IMG/VR virus record: IMGVR_UViG_3300020202_000174
Location: 1 to 34,044 of that record
Source of the DNA: a virus
Reading direction: 5' to 3' (one strand)
Length of the DNA stretch: 34,044 nt
Made by a program: the position numbers and the translations under genes
Notes under the pieces: model-generated
What the model was told of the DNA's origin: nothing
Seen by the model: the letters and a program-made list of their open reading frames with translations, nothing else
Databases searched by the model: none
Part shown: positions 5,783 through 14,149 of the stretch, piece after piece
Numbering within the stretch: position 1 is the stretch's first letter
Layout of the letters: each line of letters starts with the position of its first letter

Positions 5783-7103
5783 AATCGCTCTCCCGAATGG
5801 CTGGTCGCCGCGCCCGTACCAACAGCCCCTATGGAGATACCTGGAGCAGGGCGGCAAGCGAGCGGCAGCATGCTGGCATCGTCGCGCCGGCAAGGATGAT
5901 ATTGGGCTGAACTACGCCGCCACAGCAGCATTCGAGCGTCCGGCCAACTACTGGCACATGCTGCCCGAATACAAGCAGGCCCGGAAGGCCATCTGGACGG
6001 CCGTGGATGCCAAGACGGGCAAGCGTCGCCTCGATCAGGCTTTCCCGAAGGCTCTTCGCCGTCGCACCAATGACAACGAAATGTTCATCGAGTTCGTCAA
6101 CGGTGCGACATGGCAGGTCGTGGGGTCCGACCGATTTGACTCGGCCGTAGGCGCCGGCCCGGCTGGCATTGTGTTCTCTGAATGGTCGCTCTCAAACCCG
6201 AGAGCCTGGGGAACGCTTGCCCCGATGCTGGAGGAGAACGGCGGCTGGGCGCTGTTCATCTACACGGCGAGGGGCGCGAACCACGGTGAATCCACCATCA
6301 AGATGGCGAAGGAAACGCCTGGCTGGTTCGGTGAGATCCTGACGGCGAGAGACACCGGCATTTTCAATGACGAGCAATTAGCGCGCATCAGGACCGAATA
6401 CATCAAGCTGGACCCGCAGAGCGGCGAGGCGCTGTTTGAGCAGGAATATTTCTGCAGCTTCGCATCAGCCACGCACGGGGCCTATTGGGCCAAGGAGGTC
6501 GCCGTTGCCGACGCCGATGGCCGAATCTGTGACGTGCCGGTCGACATTGAGCAGCCTGTGCATACCGCGTGGGATCTGGGGGTGAGAGATGCCACGGCCA
6601 TATGGTTCTTTCAGGTATTGGCGGGTGGACTCAACATCGTCGATTTTTACGAGGCTTCAGGTGTGGGTCTCGATCACTACAACGATATTCTTCGCTCAAG
6701 GGCGCGTGTTGGGGGCTACCAGCTCGGTACCTGTCACGTCCCACACGACGCGAAGGTCAAGGAATGGGGCTCGGGCAAGACTCGCCTGGAGCAGATGGAA
6801 GCGCTCGGGCTCGCGCACGAAGTCGTCCCCGACCACAGGCTGATGGATGGCATTGGCGGCGCGCGTGAGACGCTGGCTCGTGTGCGCTTTGACCGCGAGC
6901 GCTGCAAGGATGGCGTAGAGGCCCTGAAGCAGTACCGCGCCGACTACGACGAAGAGCGCAAGGTCTTAAAGCCCACGCCTCGGCACGACTGGACGAGCCA
7001 CGCTGCCGACGCATTCCGCTACCTAGCGATGGGCTGGCGCGACTTCAGCGAGCCTAGGGAAGACGACGCGCCCGCGCCCCAGGCTGGATGGATGGCCGCA
7101 TGA
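5775..7103 (+). CDS. Terminase large subunit (TerL)
   Basis: TTG 5775 is the start, with GGAAGAAG upstream; no ATG lies in the N-terminal ATPase region. The 442-residue motor has an atypical Walker A (WHRRAGKDD, Lys about 40), Walker B (GIVFSE, Glu about 136), then a coupling region. The RNase H-like nuclease starts at HTAWDLGVRDATAIW (Asp about 267) and ends with a late acidic residue in HAADAFRYL. ATP hydrolysis drives DNA through the portal and the nuclease makes the headful or site-specific cut. This WHRRAGKDD type is common with P22-like portals. Confidence 0.93.
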   Translation: MAEIALPNGWSPRPYQQPLWRYLEQGGKRAAACWHRRAGKDDIGLNYAATAAFERPANYWHMLPEYKQARKAIWTAVDAKTGKRRLDQAFPKALRRRTNDNEMFIEFVNGATWQVVGSDRFDSAVGAGPAGIVFSEWSLSNPRAWGTLAPMLEENGGWALFIYTARGANHGESTIKMAKETPGWFGEILTARDTGIFNDEQLARIRTEYIKLDPQSGEALFEQEYFCSFASATHGAYWAKEVAVADADGRICDVPVDIEQPVHTAWDLGVRDATAIWFFQVLAGGLNIVDFYEASGVGLDHYNDILRSRARVGGYQLGTCHVPHDAKVKEWGSGKTRLEQMEALGLAHEVVPDHRLMDGIGGARETLARVRFDRERCKDGVEALKQYRADYDEERKVLKPTPRHDWTSHAADAFRYLAMGWRDFSEPREDDAPAPQAGWMAA

Positions 7104-7258
7104 TCCCCGAGCACGCCCGCCTGGAAGCCCTCCTGCGCGACCTGATGCGCCAGCGGCCCTTCGAGAACTACGTCGACCAGCCCGACACGGCCGAGCGCAC
7201 GCGCCTTGCGGTGCAGGCCATCCCGTTCGCCCTGCCGGAGAAGAAGACCGATGGCTAA
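7100..7258 (+). CDS. Small hypothetical protein between TerL and portal, 52 aa
   Basis: ATG 7100 overlaps the TerL stop (ATGA), and the TAA at 7256-7258 overlaps the portal ATG at 7251. The peptide reads MIPEHARLEALLRDLMRQRP, then ENYVDQPDTAERTRLAVQAI. It is helical and charged. It is too short to classify. Coupling on both sides argues it is translated. Confidence 0.6.
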   Translation: MIPEHARLEALLRDLMRQRPFENYVDQPDTAERTRLAVQAIPFALPEKKTDG

Positions 7259-9446
7259 ACCAGCCCAGCGCGACTCCGGCCCCAGCGGCAGCGCCAGCAC
7301 ACGCTCTGCCGGCCAGCGCAGCAGCACTGACGCCGCCGACTCCAAGGACATCCTTGCTGAGGCCAAGCGCCGCGCTGATGAGGCGTGGCAAGCCGAGCAC
7401 AACAACATCAACGAGGCCCGCGACTGCCAGCGCTTCTACGTCGGCGGCAAGGCCCAGTGGGACGAGAAGGCCTGGAACAGCCGCTTCCAGAAGAACCGGC
7501 CGACCGTCACCATCAACCGCCTGCCTCAGTTCGCCCGCCAGGTGACGGGTGAGATCCGCAAGAACCCGCCCAGCATCAAGGTCACCCCGTCCAAGGGCGG
7601 CGCATCGCAGGCCACGGCAGAGACCTACGCGGGCATCATCCGCAACATCGAGCAGCAGAGCCGGGCCACTGACATCTATGTCAAGGCCGCCGAAAACCTG
7701 GTGCAGACAGGGCAGGGACCGTTCCGGATCGTCGTCGAGTACAGCAGCAACGACGCCTTCGATCAGGACATCCGCTTTAAGGCCATCAAGGACCCGCTCG
7801 GCGCCCTCTGCGATCCCTTCGCCCAGCGCCTGGACGGGCTCGACAAGCGCTATGCCTACGTCTTCGACCACATGTCGATCCACGACTATCAGGAGACCTA
7901 CCCCGGCAAGGCCATTGTGGACGTGACCGTTGATGGCTGGGCGACGCACGCATTCCCCTGGCGCGTGGGGGACACGGTGCGCATTGCCGAGTACTGGCGG
8001 CGCGTGCCGGTCAAGAAGACGCTGTATCTCATGCCGGACGGCACGGTGCAGGACGATGCGGCGGTCAAGAAGCTCACGCCCGAGGTTCAGGCGGTCATTG
8101 AGCAGGGTGTGGATGCCGGCGAGGTCCGTACACGCGATGTCGATGACTGGAGGGTGGAATACTACATCATCAGCGGTGCTGACGTGCTGTCCGGCCCCCA
8201 CAAGTGGGCAGGCCGATACATCCCCGTCTTCATGGCGGCCGGCGAAGAGATCACCATGGACGGCAGCACCGTCCGCAAGGGCTTGGTGCACGACGCTCGC
8301 GATCCGCAGCGCATCCTGAACTACTCCAAGTCAGCCTCGGTCGAGGTGATCGCCCTGCAGCCCAAGGCGCCGTTCATTGCGACGGTCGATCAGGTGAAGG
8401 GGCGCAAGGAGTGGGCGACGGCGGGCAGCGAGAACCATTCGGTACTGCTCTACAATCCGGACCCCAAGGTCGCCAATCAGCCGCCGAAGCGCTCCGAGCC
8501 CGCCCTTGCCTCGCAGGGCCTCGATAACCTGATGTTGATGTCCAGCCAGGACCTGAAGGACGTGACGGGCATTCAGGACGCCTCGCTGGGCACGCAGAGC
8601 AACGAAACGTCGGGCATTGCTATCGCCAACCGCCAGCGTGAGGGCGACACGGCGACCTACGTCTACGTGGACAACCTGCGCCGGGCCATCAGCGCGGCCG
8701 GTGAGGCTCTGGTGGACCTGATCCCGCGCATTTACGACACGCCGCGGCAGGTCGCGATCCTGAAGGAGAGCGGCGAGTCCCAGATGGTGGCGGTCAACAC
8801 GCCAGAGGGGAAACTGCCGACGGACAAGGACGGCAAGCCCGTGCATCCGGTCTTCAACCTGGCTGATGGCGAGTACACGGTGGCCGTCACTGTCGGGCAG
8901 AACTTCGCGACGATGCGCCAAGAGGCCGTCGTCAACATGCTGGAGGCCTTCAAGCTCAAGCCGGACCTGCTCGGCATCGCGGGAGACCTGCTGTTCAAGA
9001 ACATCGACGGACCCGGCGCTGCGGAGCTTGCCAAGCGCATCGCCAAGACGATCCCAGCCCCGCTGAGGGACGACAACGTGGATGAGCTGCCCCCGCAGGG
9101 TCCACCGCCGGACGTGATGGCCGAGGTCGAGAAGACCGCAGCGGAGACGGGCAAGATCCAGGCGGAAACCGAGGGCAAGCAGATTGAGAACGTGGCCATG
9201 CTGATGCAGATGCAGGCCACGCTGCAGAGCATTCAACAGATGCTGGCGGGCGGTGCGCCGATGGGTCCGGCTGGCCAGCCTCCTCCTGGTGGCCCGATGC
9301 CGGCGCCCCCGCCGGCGCCCCGTAGTGAATTGGGGCCGCTCATGTCCAATGGCGTCCCCGTGCCGAGCGAGAACATCTCGTTGGCGCCCAACGACGGCCT
9401 GCCGCCGATGGTGGAGATCGAAACACTTCCTGAAGGAGTCACATGA
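7251..9446 (+). CDS. Portal protein, P22-like
   Basis: I choose ATG 7251 (MAKPAQRDSG) rather than the earlier in-frame start because it follows the coupled small gene. The 731-residue protein has the P22-type portal pattern: RCQRFYVGGKAQWDE-like start with RPTVTINRLP, an INxLPQFxxQVxGE-type segment (INRLPQFARQVTGEIRKNPP), and later DVTGIQDASLGTQSNETSG and IANRQREGDTATYVYVDNLR. A long C-terminal Gln-rich helix (about 630-690) precedes a Pro/Gly tail, like the P22 barrel. Twelve copies would form the DNA channel at one capsid vertex. It overlaps the scaffold start by 4 nt. Confidence 0.93.
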   Translation: MAKPAQRDSGPSGSASTRSAGQRSSTDAADSKDILAEAKRRADEAWQAEHNNINEARDCQRFYVGGKAQWDEKAWNSRFQKNRPTVTINRLPQFARQVTGEIRKNPPSIKVTPSKGGASQATAETYAGIIRNIEQQSRATDIYVKAAENLVQTGQGPFRIVVEYSSNDAFDQDIRFKAIKDPLGALCDPFAQRLDGLDKRYAYVFDHMSIHDYQETYPGKAIVDVTVDGWATHAFPWRVGDTVRIAEYWRRVPVKKTLYLMPDGTVQDDAAVKKLTPEVQAVIEQGVDAGEVRTRDVDDWRVEYYIISGADVLSGPHKWAGRYIPVFMAAGEEITMDGSTVRKGLVHDARDPQRILNYSKSASVEVIALQPKAPFIATVDQVKGRKEWATAGSENHSVLLYNPDPKVANQPPKRSEPALASQGLDNLMLMSSQDLKDVTGIQDASLGTQSNETSGIAIANRQREGDTATYVYVDNLRRAISAAGEALVDLIPRIYDTPRQVAILKESGESQMVAVNTPEGKLPTDKDGKPVHPVFNLADGEYTVAVTVGQNFATMRQEAVVNMLEAFKLKPDLLGIAGDLLFKNIDGPGAAELAKRIAKTIPAPLRDDNVDELPPQGPPPDVMAEVEKTAAETGKIQAETEGKQIENVAMLMQMQATLQSIQQMLAGGAPMGPAGQPPPGGPMPAPPPAPRSELGPLMSNGVPVPSENISLAPNDGLPPMVEIETLPEGVT

Positions 9447-10342
9447 GCGACGAAGTTGCCACCATCGAGGATATTGACAAAGGCGCCGCTACAGTTATTG
9501 TAGCGCCTGCGCAGCCCCCAGTTGGGGGAGCGCCTGCTAGCAACCCGGCCGACTCAGCACCGGTCAATCAGGCGGAAACGCCTGCGGTCCCCTCGCAAGA
9601 GGGTCCGGCGGATGCTCCAGCTCAGACCGAGCAGGAGAAGTTCCACGAATCACCAGCCTTCAAACGAATTCAACGCCAACGTGCGAACGCAGAACGACGC
9701 GCCTTGCGCGCGGAGGCCGAGCTAGCCGCCCTGAGGTCAAACCCTCAGCCGCAGCCAGCCGCTCCAGCGAAGAGCGCTAGCGAACAAACCAAGGCGTCGG
9801 ACTTCGCGAGTTATGACGACTACGTGCGCCATCAGGCTGCAGAGGCAGCCAGGCAGGCAGCCCGTGAGGTGGTGACCGAGTCCCGGCAGGTGCAAGCCCA
9901 AGGGGACGCGGCTGCCGCAGCCAAGCAGGCGAGGACGACTTTCGAGAGAGAGGCGACCAAGCAGGCCCAGGTTGCGGGCATCGATTTCCAGGAGGCGTGG
10001 GAGACTCTGTTAGAGCTTCCTCCCGAAGACGTTTCCGACGCATTCGCTGCTTACCTCTACCAGGCGGCCGAGAACAAGGCGGCGTTAGTCGATCACTTCG
10101 CGAAGAATCCAGACGAGGTTGCGCGCATTTCAAGTCTGCACCCAGCGGCGGCGTTCAAGGAACTGGCAAAGGCCGATCTCCAGATGGGGGTCAAGCCCAA
10201 GCCTCCCATAACCAAGGCGCCGCCGCCCGGTCCAACGGTCGGAGGCCGGGGTGTCACGCAGAAGTCTGTCGCCGACATGGGCATGGATGAGTTCGCATCT
10301 CACTTCATGAACGAGCAAGAGGCCAGACTAAAGCGCATGTAG
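9443..10342 (+). CDS. Scaffolding protein
   Basis: The 299-residue protein lies between portal and coat, the standard scaffold position. Residues 1-70 are Pro/Ala-rich and disordered. Then come a long charged coiled coil (RIQRQRANAERRALRAEAEL), an Ala/Gln/Arg-rich helix and an acidic helical region. The C-terminus is basic and short (EQEARLKRM), as in P22-like scaffolds that bind coat through a helix-turn-helix. Identity rests on composition and gene order. The C-terminal MGMDEFASHFMNEQE piece is a common ending in this group. Confidence 0.82.
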   Translation: MSDEVATIEDIDKGAATVIVAPAQPPVGGAPASNPADSAPVNQAETPAVPSQEGPADAPAQTEQEKFHESPAFKRIQRQRANAERRALRAEAELAALRSNPQPQPAAPAKSASEQTKASDFASYDDYVRHQAAEAARQAAREVVTESRQVQAQGDAAAAAKQARTTFEREATKQAQVAGIDFQEAWETLLELPPEDVSDAFAAYLYQAAENKAALVDHFAKNPDEVARISSLHPAAAFKELAKADLQMGVKPKPPITKAPPPGPTVGGRGVTQKSVADMGMDEFASHFMNEQEARLKRM

Positions 10343-10352
10343 CCCGGCACGG

Positions 10353-10370
10353 TGCCTAACCCTCAAGGCA
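10353..10370 (+). promoter_or_regulatory. Hairpin that could cover the coat ribosome site
   Basis: TGCCT (10353-10357) pairs with AGGCA (10366-10370) across an 8-nt loop. The only SD-like AAGG before the GTG start of coat is partly inside the 3' arm. Coat is the one late gene here with a real gap from its upstream neighbour (35 nt), so independent control of its translation is conceivable. This is an inference from sequence alone. Confidence 0.3.
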
Positions 10371-10377
10371 TCCCACA

Positions 10378-11625
10378 GTGGCAACCAACACGACTCTCAC
10401 GAATGACATCATCCTGAAGTACGGGGTGATGCATTTCTTCAACAACCTGGTGGCGACCAAGCTCGTCAACCGAGACTACGAAGCCCAGTTTGGCGGCTCG
10501 TCTGCCAAGAACGGCTCGACCATCCGCATCGCTCGCCCCATCCGCGGCCAGGTCCGCACGGGCGCCACGATGCAGGCTCAGGACATCACCGAGGGCCGCA
10601 CCGCTCTGACGGTCGCAACCCAGTTCGGCGCGGATCTGGAGTTCACCTCCGAAGAACTGACCTTGGACGTGGACAAGTTTCAGGAGCGCATCCTGAAGCC
10701 CCAGATGATCCGGCTGGCGAACTACGTCGATGACCTGATCATCACGGAGCTGACCAACCAGGCCTACAACTGGGTGGGCACGGCCGGCAACGTGATCGAC
10801 GCCGCCGCCGACTTCTTCAAGGGTCCGGAGCGTCTGGACAACCTCGGCGTCCCGACCGACTCGCGCGTCGGCCTGCTCTGCCCCGGCGACTACTGGGGCT
10901 TGGCTGGCACGCTGACTGGCCTGTATATCAACGATGTCGCTACGAGCGCCTTGAAGCGCGCGAAGCTGCCCATGATGGGCAACGTCGACCTGTACATGTC
11001 GCAGAACGTGCTGAGCCACACCAACGGCGCGTGGGCGGCCCAGGTCACGGCGATGGCCATCACGGGCACGGGCCTTTCGACCACCTACGCGGCGGCGAAG
11101 GACTCGACGTACTTCGTGATGTCGACCCAGATCAACGGCGGCACGGCCACAACCGGCGTCGTGAACAAGGGCGACGTGTTCCACATCTCGGGCGTGTTCG
11201 CGGTCAACCCGATCACCAAGGCCACGCAGGACTTCCTGCAGCAGTTCACCATCCAGGCGAACGCGACGGCTGACGGCTCGGGCATCTTCTCAGTGTCGAT
11301 CGCGCCGGCCATCATCACCTCGGGTCCGTACCAGACCGTCTCTGCGGCTCCGGTTGCTGGCTCCGCGGTGACCTTCAAGGGCTCGCCGAACACCACCTAC
11401 AAGCAGAGCCTCTGCTACCACAAGGACGCTGCCACGCTGGCCATGCCTGCGCTGCAGAAGCCGCAGGGTGCGGCATGGGCCGAGTCCAAGACCTACGAGG
11501 GCATCAGCCTTCGTCTGGTCCAGGGCTACGACATCAACAACGACGTTCAGCAGTGGCGCTTCGATGGCCTGATCGGTGTGCTCGCGCACAACCCCGGCGC
11601 CATCACCCGCGTCAGCGGCACGTAA
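10378..11625 (+). CDS. Major coat protein, P22 gp5-like
   Basis: The GTG start at 10378 gives MATNTTLTNDIILKYGVMHF, then NNLVATKLVNRDYEAQFGG. This is the hallmark N-terminus of the P22 coat family (HK97 fold). GSTIRIARPIRGQVRTGATM and LTLDVDKFQERILKPQMIRL follow, and the end RWRFDGLIGVL-like motif appears as QWRFDGLIGVLAHNP. The length, 415 aa, fits. An insertion-like Gly/Thr/Ala-rich segment lies about 250-330. AAGG at 10365-10368 is the likely ribosome site and sits inside a small hairpin. Confidence 0.93.
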   Translation: MATNTTLTNDIILKYGVMHFFNNLVATKLVNRDYEAQFGGSSAKNGSTIRIARPIRGQVRTGATMQAQDITEGRTALTVATQFGADLEFTSEELTLDVDKFQERILKPQMIRLANYVDDLIITELTNQAYNWVGTAGNVIDAAADFFKGPERLDNLGVPTDSRVGLLCPGDYWGLAGTLTGLYINDVATSALKRAKLPMMGNVDLYMSQNVLSHTNGAWAAQVTAMAITGTGLSTTYAAAKDSTYFVMSTQINGGTATTGVVNKGDVFHISGVFAVNPITKATQDFLQQFTIQANATADGSGIFSVSIAPAIITSGPYQTVSAAPVAGSAVTFKGSPNTTYKQSLCYHKDAATLAMPALQKPQGAAWAESKTYEGISLRLVQGYDINNDVQQWRFDGLIGVLAHNPGAITRVSGT

Positions 11626-11638
11626 GGAGGCTGATCAC

Positions 11639-11923
11639 ATGAAGTACCTCACCAACCTCCCGAGCGATGGCACGGTTCTTGGCCAGACCGTCTCGGACAA
11701 GATCGGCTTCTACGGCCTCACCACCGCGATCGTGCAGCCCTCGGCTTCGGCTCAGGCGGCGGTCACGGCGACTGTGACCACGACCACGCCGACCATCACC
11801 GCCTTCGGGTTCACCTCGGCGCAGGCCGGGCAGATCATCACGGCGGTCAACGAGAACCAGGCGCTGGTCAACGCGATCCGCAACGTCTTGGTCAATCTCG
11901 GCCTCATGAAGGGCAGCGCCTAG
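11639..11923 (+). CDS. Small virion-associated protein after coat, 94 aa
   Basis: ATG 11639 has AAGGAGG upstream at 11624-11630. The layout VLGQTVSDKIGFYGLTTAIV, a Thr/Ala-rich middle, then GFTSAQAGQIITAVNENQAL and VNLGLMKGSA at the end is common in small proteins placed directly after capsid genes. There they are annotated as head fibre, head decoration or unknown structural proteins. It may decorate the capsid; that is inference. Confidence 0.68.
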   Translation: MKYLTNLPSDGTVLGQTVSDKIGFYGLTTAIVQPSASAQAAVTATVTTTTPTITAFGFTSAQAGQIITAVNENQALVNAIRNVLVNLGLMKGSA

Positions 11924-11924
11924 A

Positions 11925-13199
11925 GTGGTGCTGCCGCAAAACCTGGAGGGGCTTGTAGACTTCAAGGTCTACATCCCCTCCTTGAAAGCCTGGTTTCGGA
12001 GGGAGTGGCATCGGCTTAGCAGCCAGCCGCCCCCTCCGGGCCGCGGCGTTCTGATGGGCTGCCCCCTGTGGGGCGAAGAGTACATCGACCGCTTCTTTTA
12101 CTTCGGCCTGCCCAGCATTCGGGCGCCCAAGAACCTTGAGGCCTTGCAGGCCAACGGCTGCCGAATGGTTCTCTACACCGACGACGCGGGCTTTGACCGC
12201 TTGTGGGTGATGAAGCGCGACATGCGCAAGAAGGGCATCGACGTGCAGATCCATGTGATCCCGCAGGAGATCATGGCTCAAGTGCCTGACAAGCCGCTGA
12301 ACAAGTATTGGCTGCTTGGCACGGTTCAACAGCTTCTCATTCAGGAAGCGGCCGAGTCCGGCATGGGCTTCCACGCCCTGCATCCCGATCACCTCCATAG
12401 CGACGCGTACTTCGCAAACCTGTTCCGCCTGGCCTTGGATAACGACTGCATCGCGCAGACCAGCATCAGCGGCGACATCGAGAAGTGCGTACCTGAACTG
12501 GAGCAGTGGCGGCAGGAGGATGGATCGCTGGCTATTCCCGCCGTCGAGGTTGGTGACATGGGGTGGCGGCATATGCACGGCCAAACCCGCTACAACCTGA
12601 TGAACGGCGTCGACATCTCCAAGGAGTTCCCGAACACGCATTTTCAGTGCTGGCAGGGCAAGGACAAGCTCTATCTCTACTGCTGCCACATGAACGCGAC
12701 GTGGATGGCGGCATCAGTATGCCGTGAGGCGCCTGTCCGGCTGCACAATGCGCTCGATACGGAGCTGCCGTACTTCATGCCGCCCAACGCTACTGTCTGC
12801 GTGCCCGAGGCATCTGACGGCATGACGTTCATTGAGCTGAGCGACGATGCCAAGCTCGGCGGTGCCGGCATGGTGCCGTTTGCCGACTTCGCGGCGCAGT
12901 GCTGGCAGACCGTCCATTTCCGAGACGATTGGCTGCCCTTCTTCAAGGTGGCCAATGAGGTGCCGATCAAGGAGCAGGCTGAGTTCCTTGCGGAAGATGA
13001 CATCTATAAGCGGCAGAATTCGATTGTGCAGGCGCTGATCAACGTCAAGCCGATCATCCAGAAGCACGTCGAGGAAGTCCGGGAGACGTTGGCCGCGAAG
13101 GCGTCTCAGGCGAAGGACAGAGACGCCGCCACCAGGGCTGAACAGAAGCGCGCACGGAAGGCGGCGAAGCGTATGGTCCTGGCAGAGGCGGCTGACTGA
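11925..13199 (+). CDS. Glycosyltransferase-like protein in the capsid cassette, 424 aa
   Basis: GTG 11925 (next codon also GTG) begins one base after the previous TAG. The pattern LMGCPLWGEEYIDRFFYFGL, then PSIRAPKNLEALQANGC, then MVLYTDDAGFD looks like the nucleotide-binding half of a GT-A-like glycosyltransferase. HALHPDHLHSDAYFANLFRL resembles the following D-x-D-like acidic segment. The tail (about 390-424) is a basic Ala/Arg coiled coil (EQKRARKAAKRM). I have seen this type in phage structural cassettes as hypothetical. A sugar-transfer role on capsid, tail or host surface is inference. Confidence 0.55.
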   Translation: MVLPQNLEGLVDFKVYIPSLKAWFRREWHRLSSQPPPPGRGVLMGCPLWGEEYIDRFFYFGLPSIRAPKNLEALQANGCRMVLYTDDAGFDRLWVMKRDMRKKGIDVQIHVIPQEIMAQVPDKPLNKYWLLGTVQQLLIQEAAESGMGFHALHPDHLHSDAYFANLFRLALDNDCIAQTSISGDIEKCVPELEQWRQEDGSLAIPAVEVGDMGWRHMHGQTRYNLMNGVDISKEFPNTHFQCWQGKDKLYLYCCHMNATWMAASVCREAPVRLHNALDTELPYFMPPNATVCVPEASDGMTFIELSDDAKLGGAGMVPFADFAAQCWQTVHFRDDWLPFFKVANEVPIKEQAEFLAEDDIYKRQNSIVQALINVKPIIQKHVEEVRETLAAKASQAKDRDAATRAEQKRARKAAKRMVLAEAAD

Positions 13200-13405
13200 T
13201 GCTGAGCGCCGCCGCACGCCACAAGTTCAACCGCTGCATCGCAGAGATGCGCCGCGGTCGCGTGTCTTCGTCCGACTTGGCGGCAGACGTGCTCGGGCGC
13301 CTTGAGAGTTGCGGTCTCAGTGTGTCGGAAACCGAGCCTGACCTTAAGGCGATGGCCGAGGCGCTTGTGGAAGCTGGCTATCAGGTGGTGCCTCCCGATG
13401 CCTAA
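13199..13405 (+). CDS. Small hypothetical protein, 68 aa
   Basis: ATG 13199 shares its A with the previous TGA. The peptide starts basic (MLSAAARHKFNRCIAEMRRG) and contains two short helices, ending LKAMAEALVEAGYQVVPPDA. The C-terminal EALVEAGYQVVP pattern is similar to the ending of other small phage proteins. No family assigned. It overlaps the next gene by 8 nt. Confidence 0.58.
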   Translation: MLSAAARHKFNRCIAEMRRGRVSSSDLAADVLGRLESCGLSVSETEPDLKAMAEALVEAGYQVVPPDA

Positions 13406-13742
13406 CCGTGTCCACTTCGACGTTTACCAGGGCGAAGACCGCACGCTTACGGTGGCCGCGCGGAACAACGCCAATGCCGCACTCAGCCTGACGGGCGCCA
13501 CGCTGTCATGGCGTGTCGGCCGCAATCCCTACCGGCTCGATTCGTCTTGGCCGATCTTCACCAAGACCGGGACCATCAGCGACTCTGCCAACGGGCAGTT
13601 CACCGTGTCGATTTCTGCCGTTGATACGCAGTACATGGCCGGCGACTACATGCACCAGGGATGGGCCACGATCTCGGGCCAGACCTACGTCGTGGCTGAA
13701 GGCCGCTTCCGGGTCCGCCCCTGGATTGAGAGCGGGGCGTAG
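13398..13742 (+). CDS. Beta-rich structural protein, Ig-like (BppU N-terminal-like), 114 aa
   Basis: ATG 13398 (MPNRVHFDVYQGEDRTLTV) overlaps the previous gene by 8 nt. The longer in-frame start at 13302 would overlap too far. The pattern VYQGEDRTLTV, LTGATLSWRV, GQFTVSISAVDTQYMAGDYM and VAEGRFRVRPW is an Ig/fibronectin-like sandwich, as in the N-terminal domain of baseplate upper proteins. It probably is a small head or tail decoration piece. The match is by pattern, not search. Confidence 0.6.
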   Translation: MPNRVHFDVYQGEDRTLTVAARNNANAALSLTGATLSWRVGRNPYRLDSSWPIFTKTGTISDSANGQFTVSISAVDTQYMAGDYMHQGWATISGQTYVVAEGRFRVRPWIESGA

Positions 13743-13744
13743 TC

Positions 13745-14149
13745 ATGGCCACCCGCACCGCCCGCCAAGTCATCACCGACGCCTTCCACCGAATGGGCTT
13801 CATCTCGGAGGATGAGGCGCTGACAGCAGAGCAGGCCTCGCGGGCCCTCACGGTAATCAACGACATGATGAACGGGTGGACCGCCGAGGGCATCGAGTAC
13901 GTCCACAGCGACCTAACGCTGGATACGGTCGTCAACGTGCCTGACAAGTTGGTGCGCTCCACCATGTGGCTGCTCTGCGATGAGTTGGCGATGGAATACG
14001 GCAAGGCCCTGAGCGATCGGCAGCAGATGCAGGTCGACCGGGCTAAGAACGCCCTGCAGGCCTACTACTTCCGTGTCTCGCCGGCTCAGTTGGATGAGGG
14101 CCTGCGCCCGAGTTGGCCGCCCGGCTACTTCGACATCCGGAGGGGCTGA
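13745..14149 (+). CDS. Tail accessory factor, P22 gp4-like head completion protein
   Basis: The 134-residue helical protein has TARQVITDAFHRMGFISEDE, then LTAEQASRALTVINDMMNGW and ALSDRQQMQVDRAKNALQAY. This is the typical P22 gp4 family order. In P22 gp4 binds under the portal ring after packaging and starts tail assembly. Its place directly before the gp10-like gene matches P22 order. The stop overlaps the next ATG at 14149. Confidence 0.86.
   Translation: MATRTARQVITDAFHRMGFISEDEALTAEQASRALTVINDMMNGWTAEGIEYVHSDLTLDTVVNVPDKLVRSTMWLLCDELAMEYGKALSDRQQMQVDRAKNALQAYYFRVSPAQLDEGLRPSWPPGYFDIRRG

Noticed and set aside
7023-8291. 422-residue leftward ORF opposite the portal gene
   Set aside because: Antisense shadow of GC-rich coding sequence; the portal frame has clear family motifs.
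8331-9236. 301-residue leftward ORF opposite the portal 3' half
   Set aside because: Same shadow effect; His/Leu/Arg-rich with no start context.
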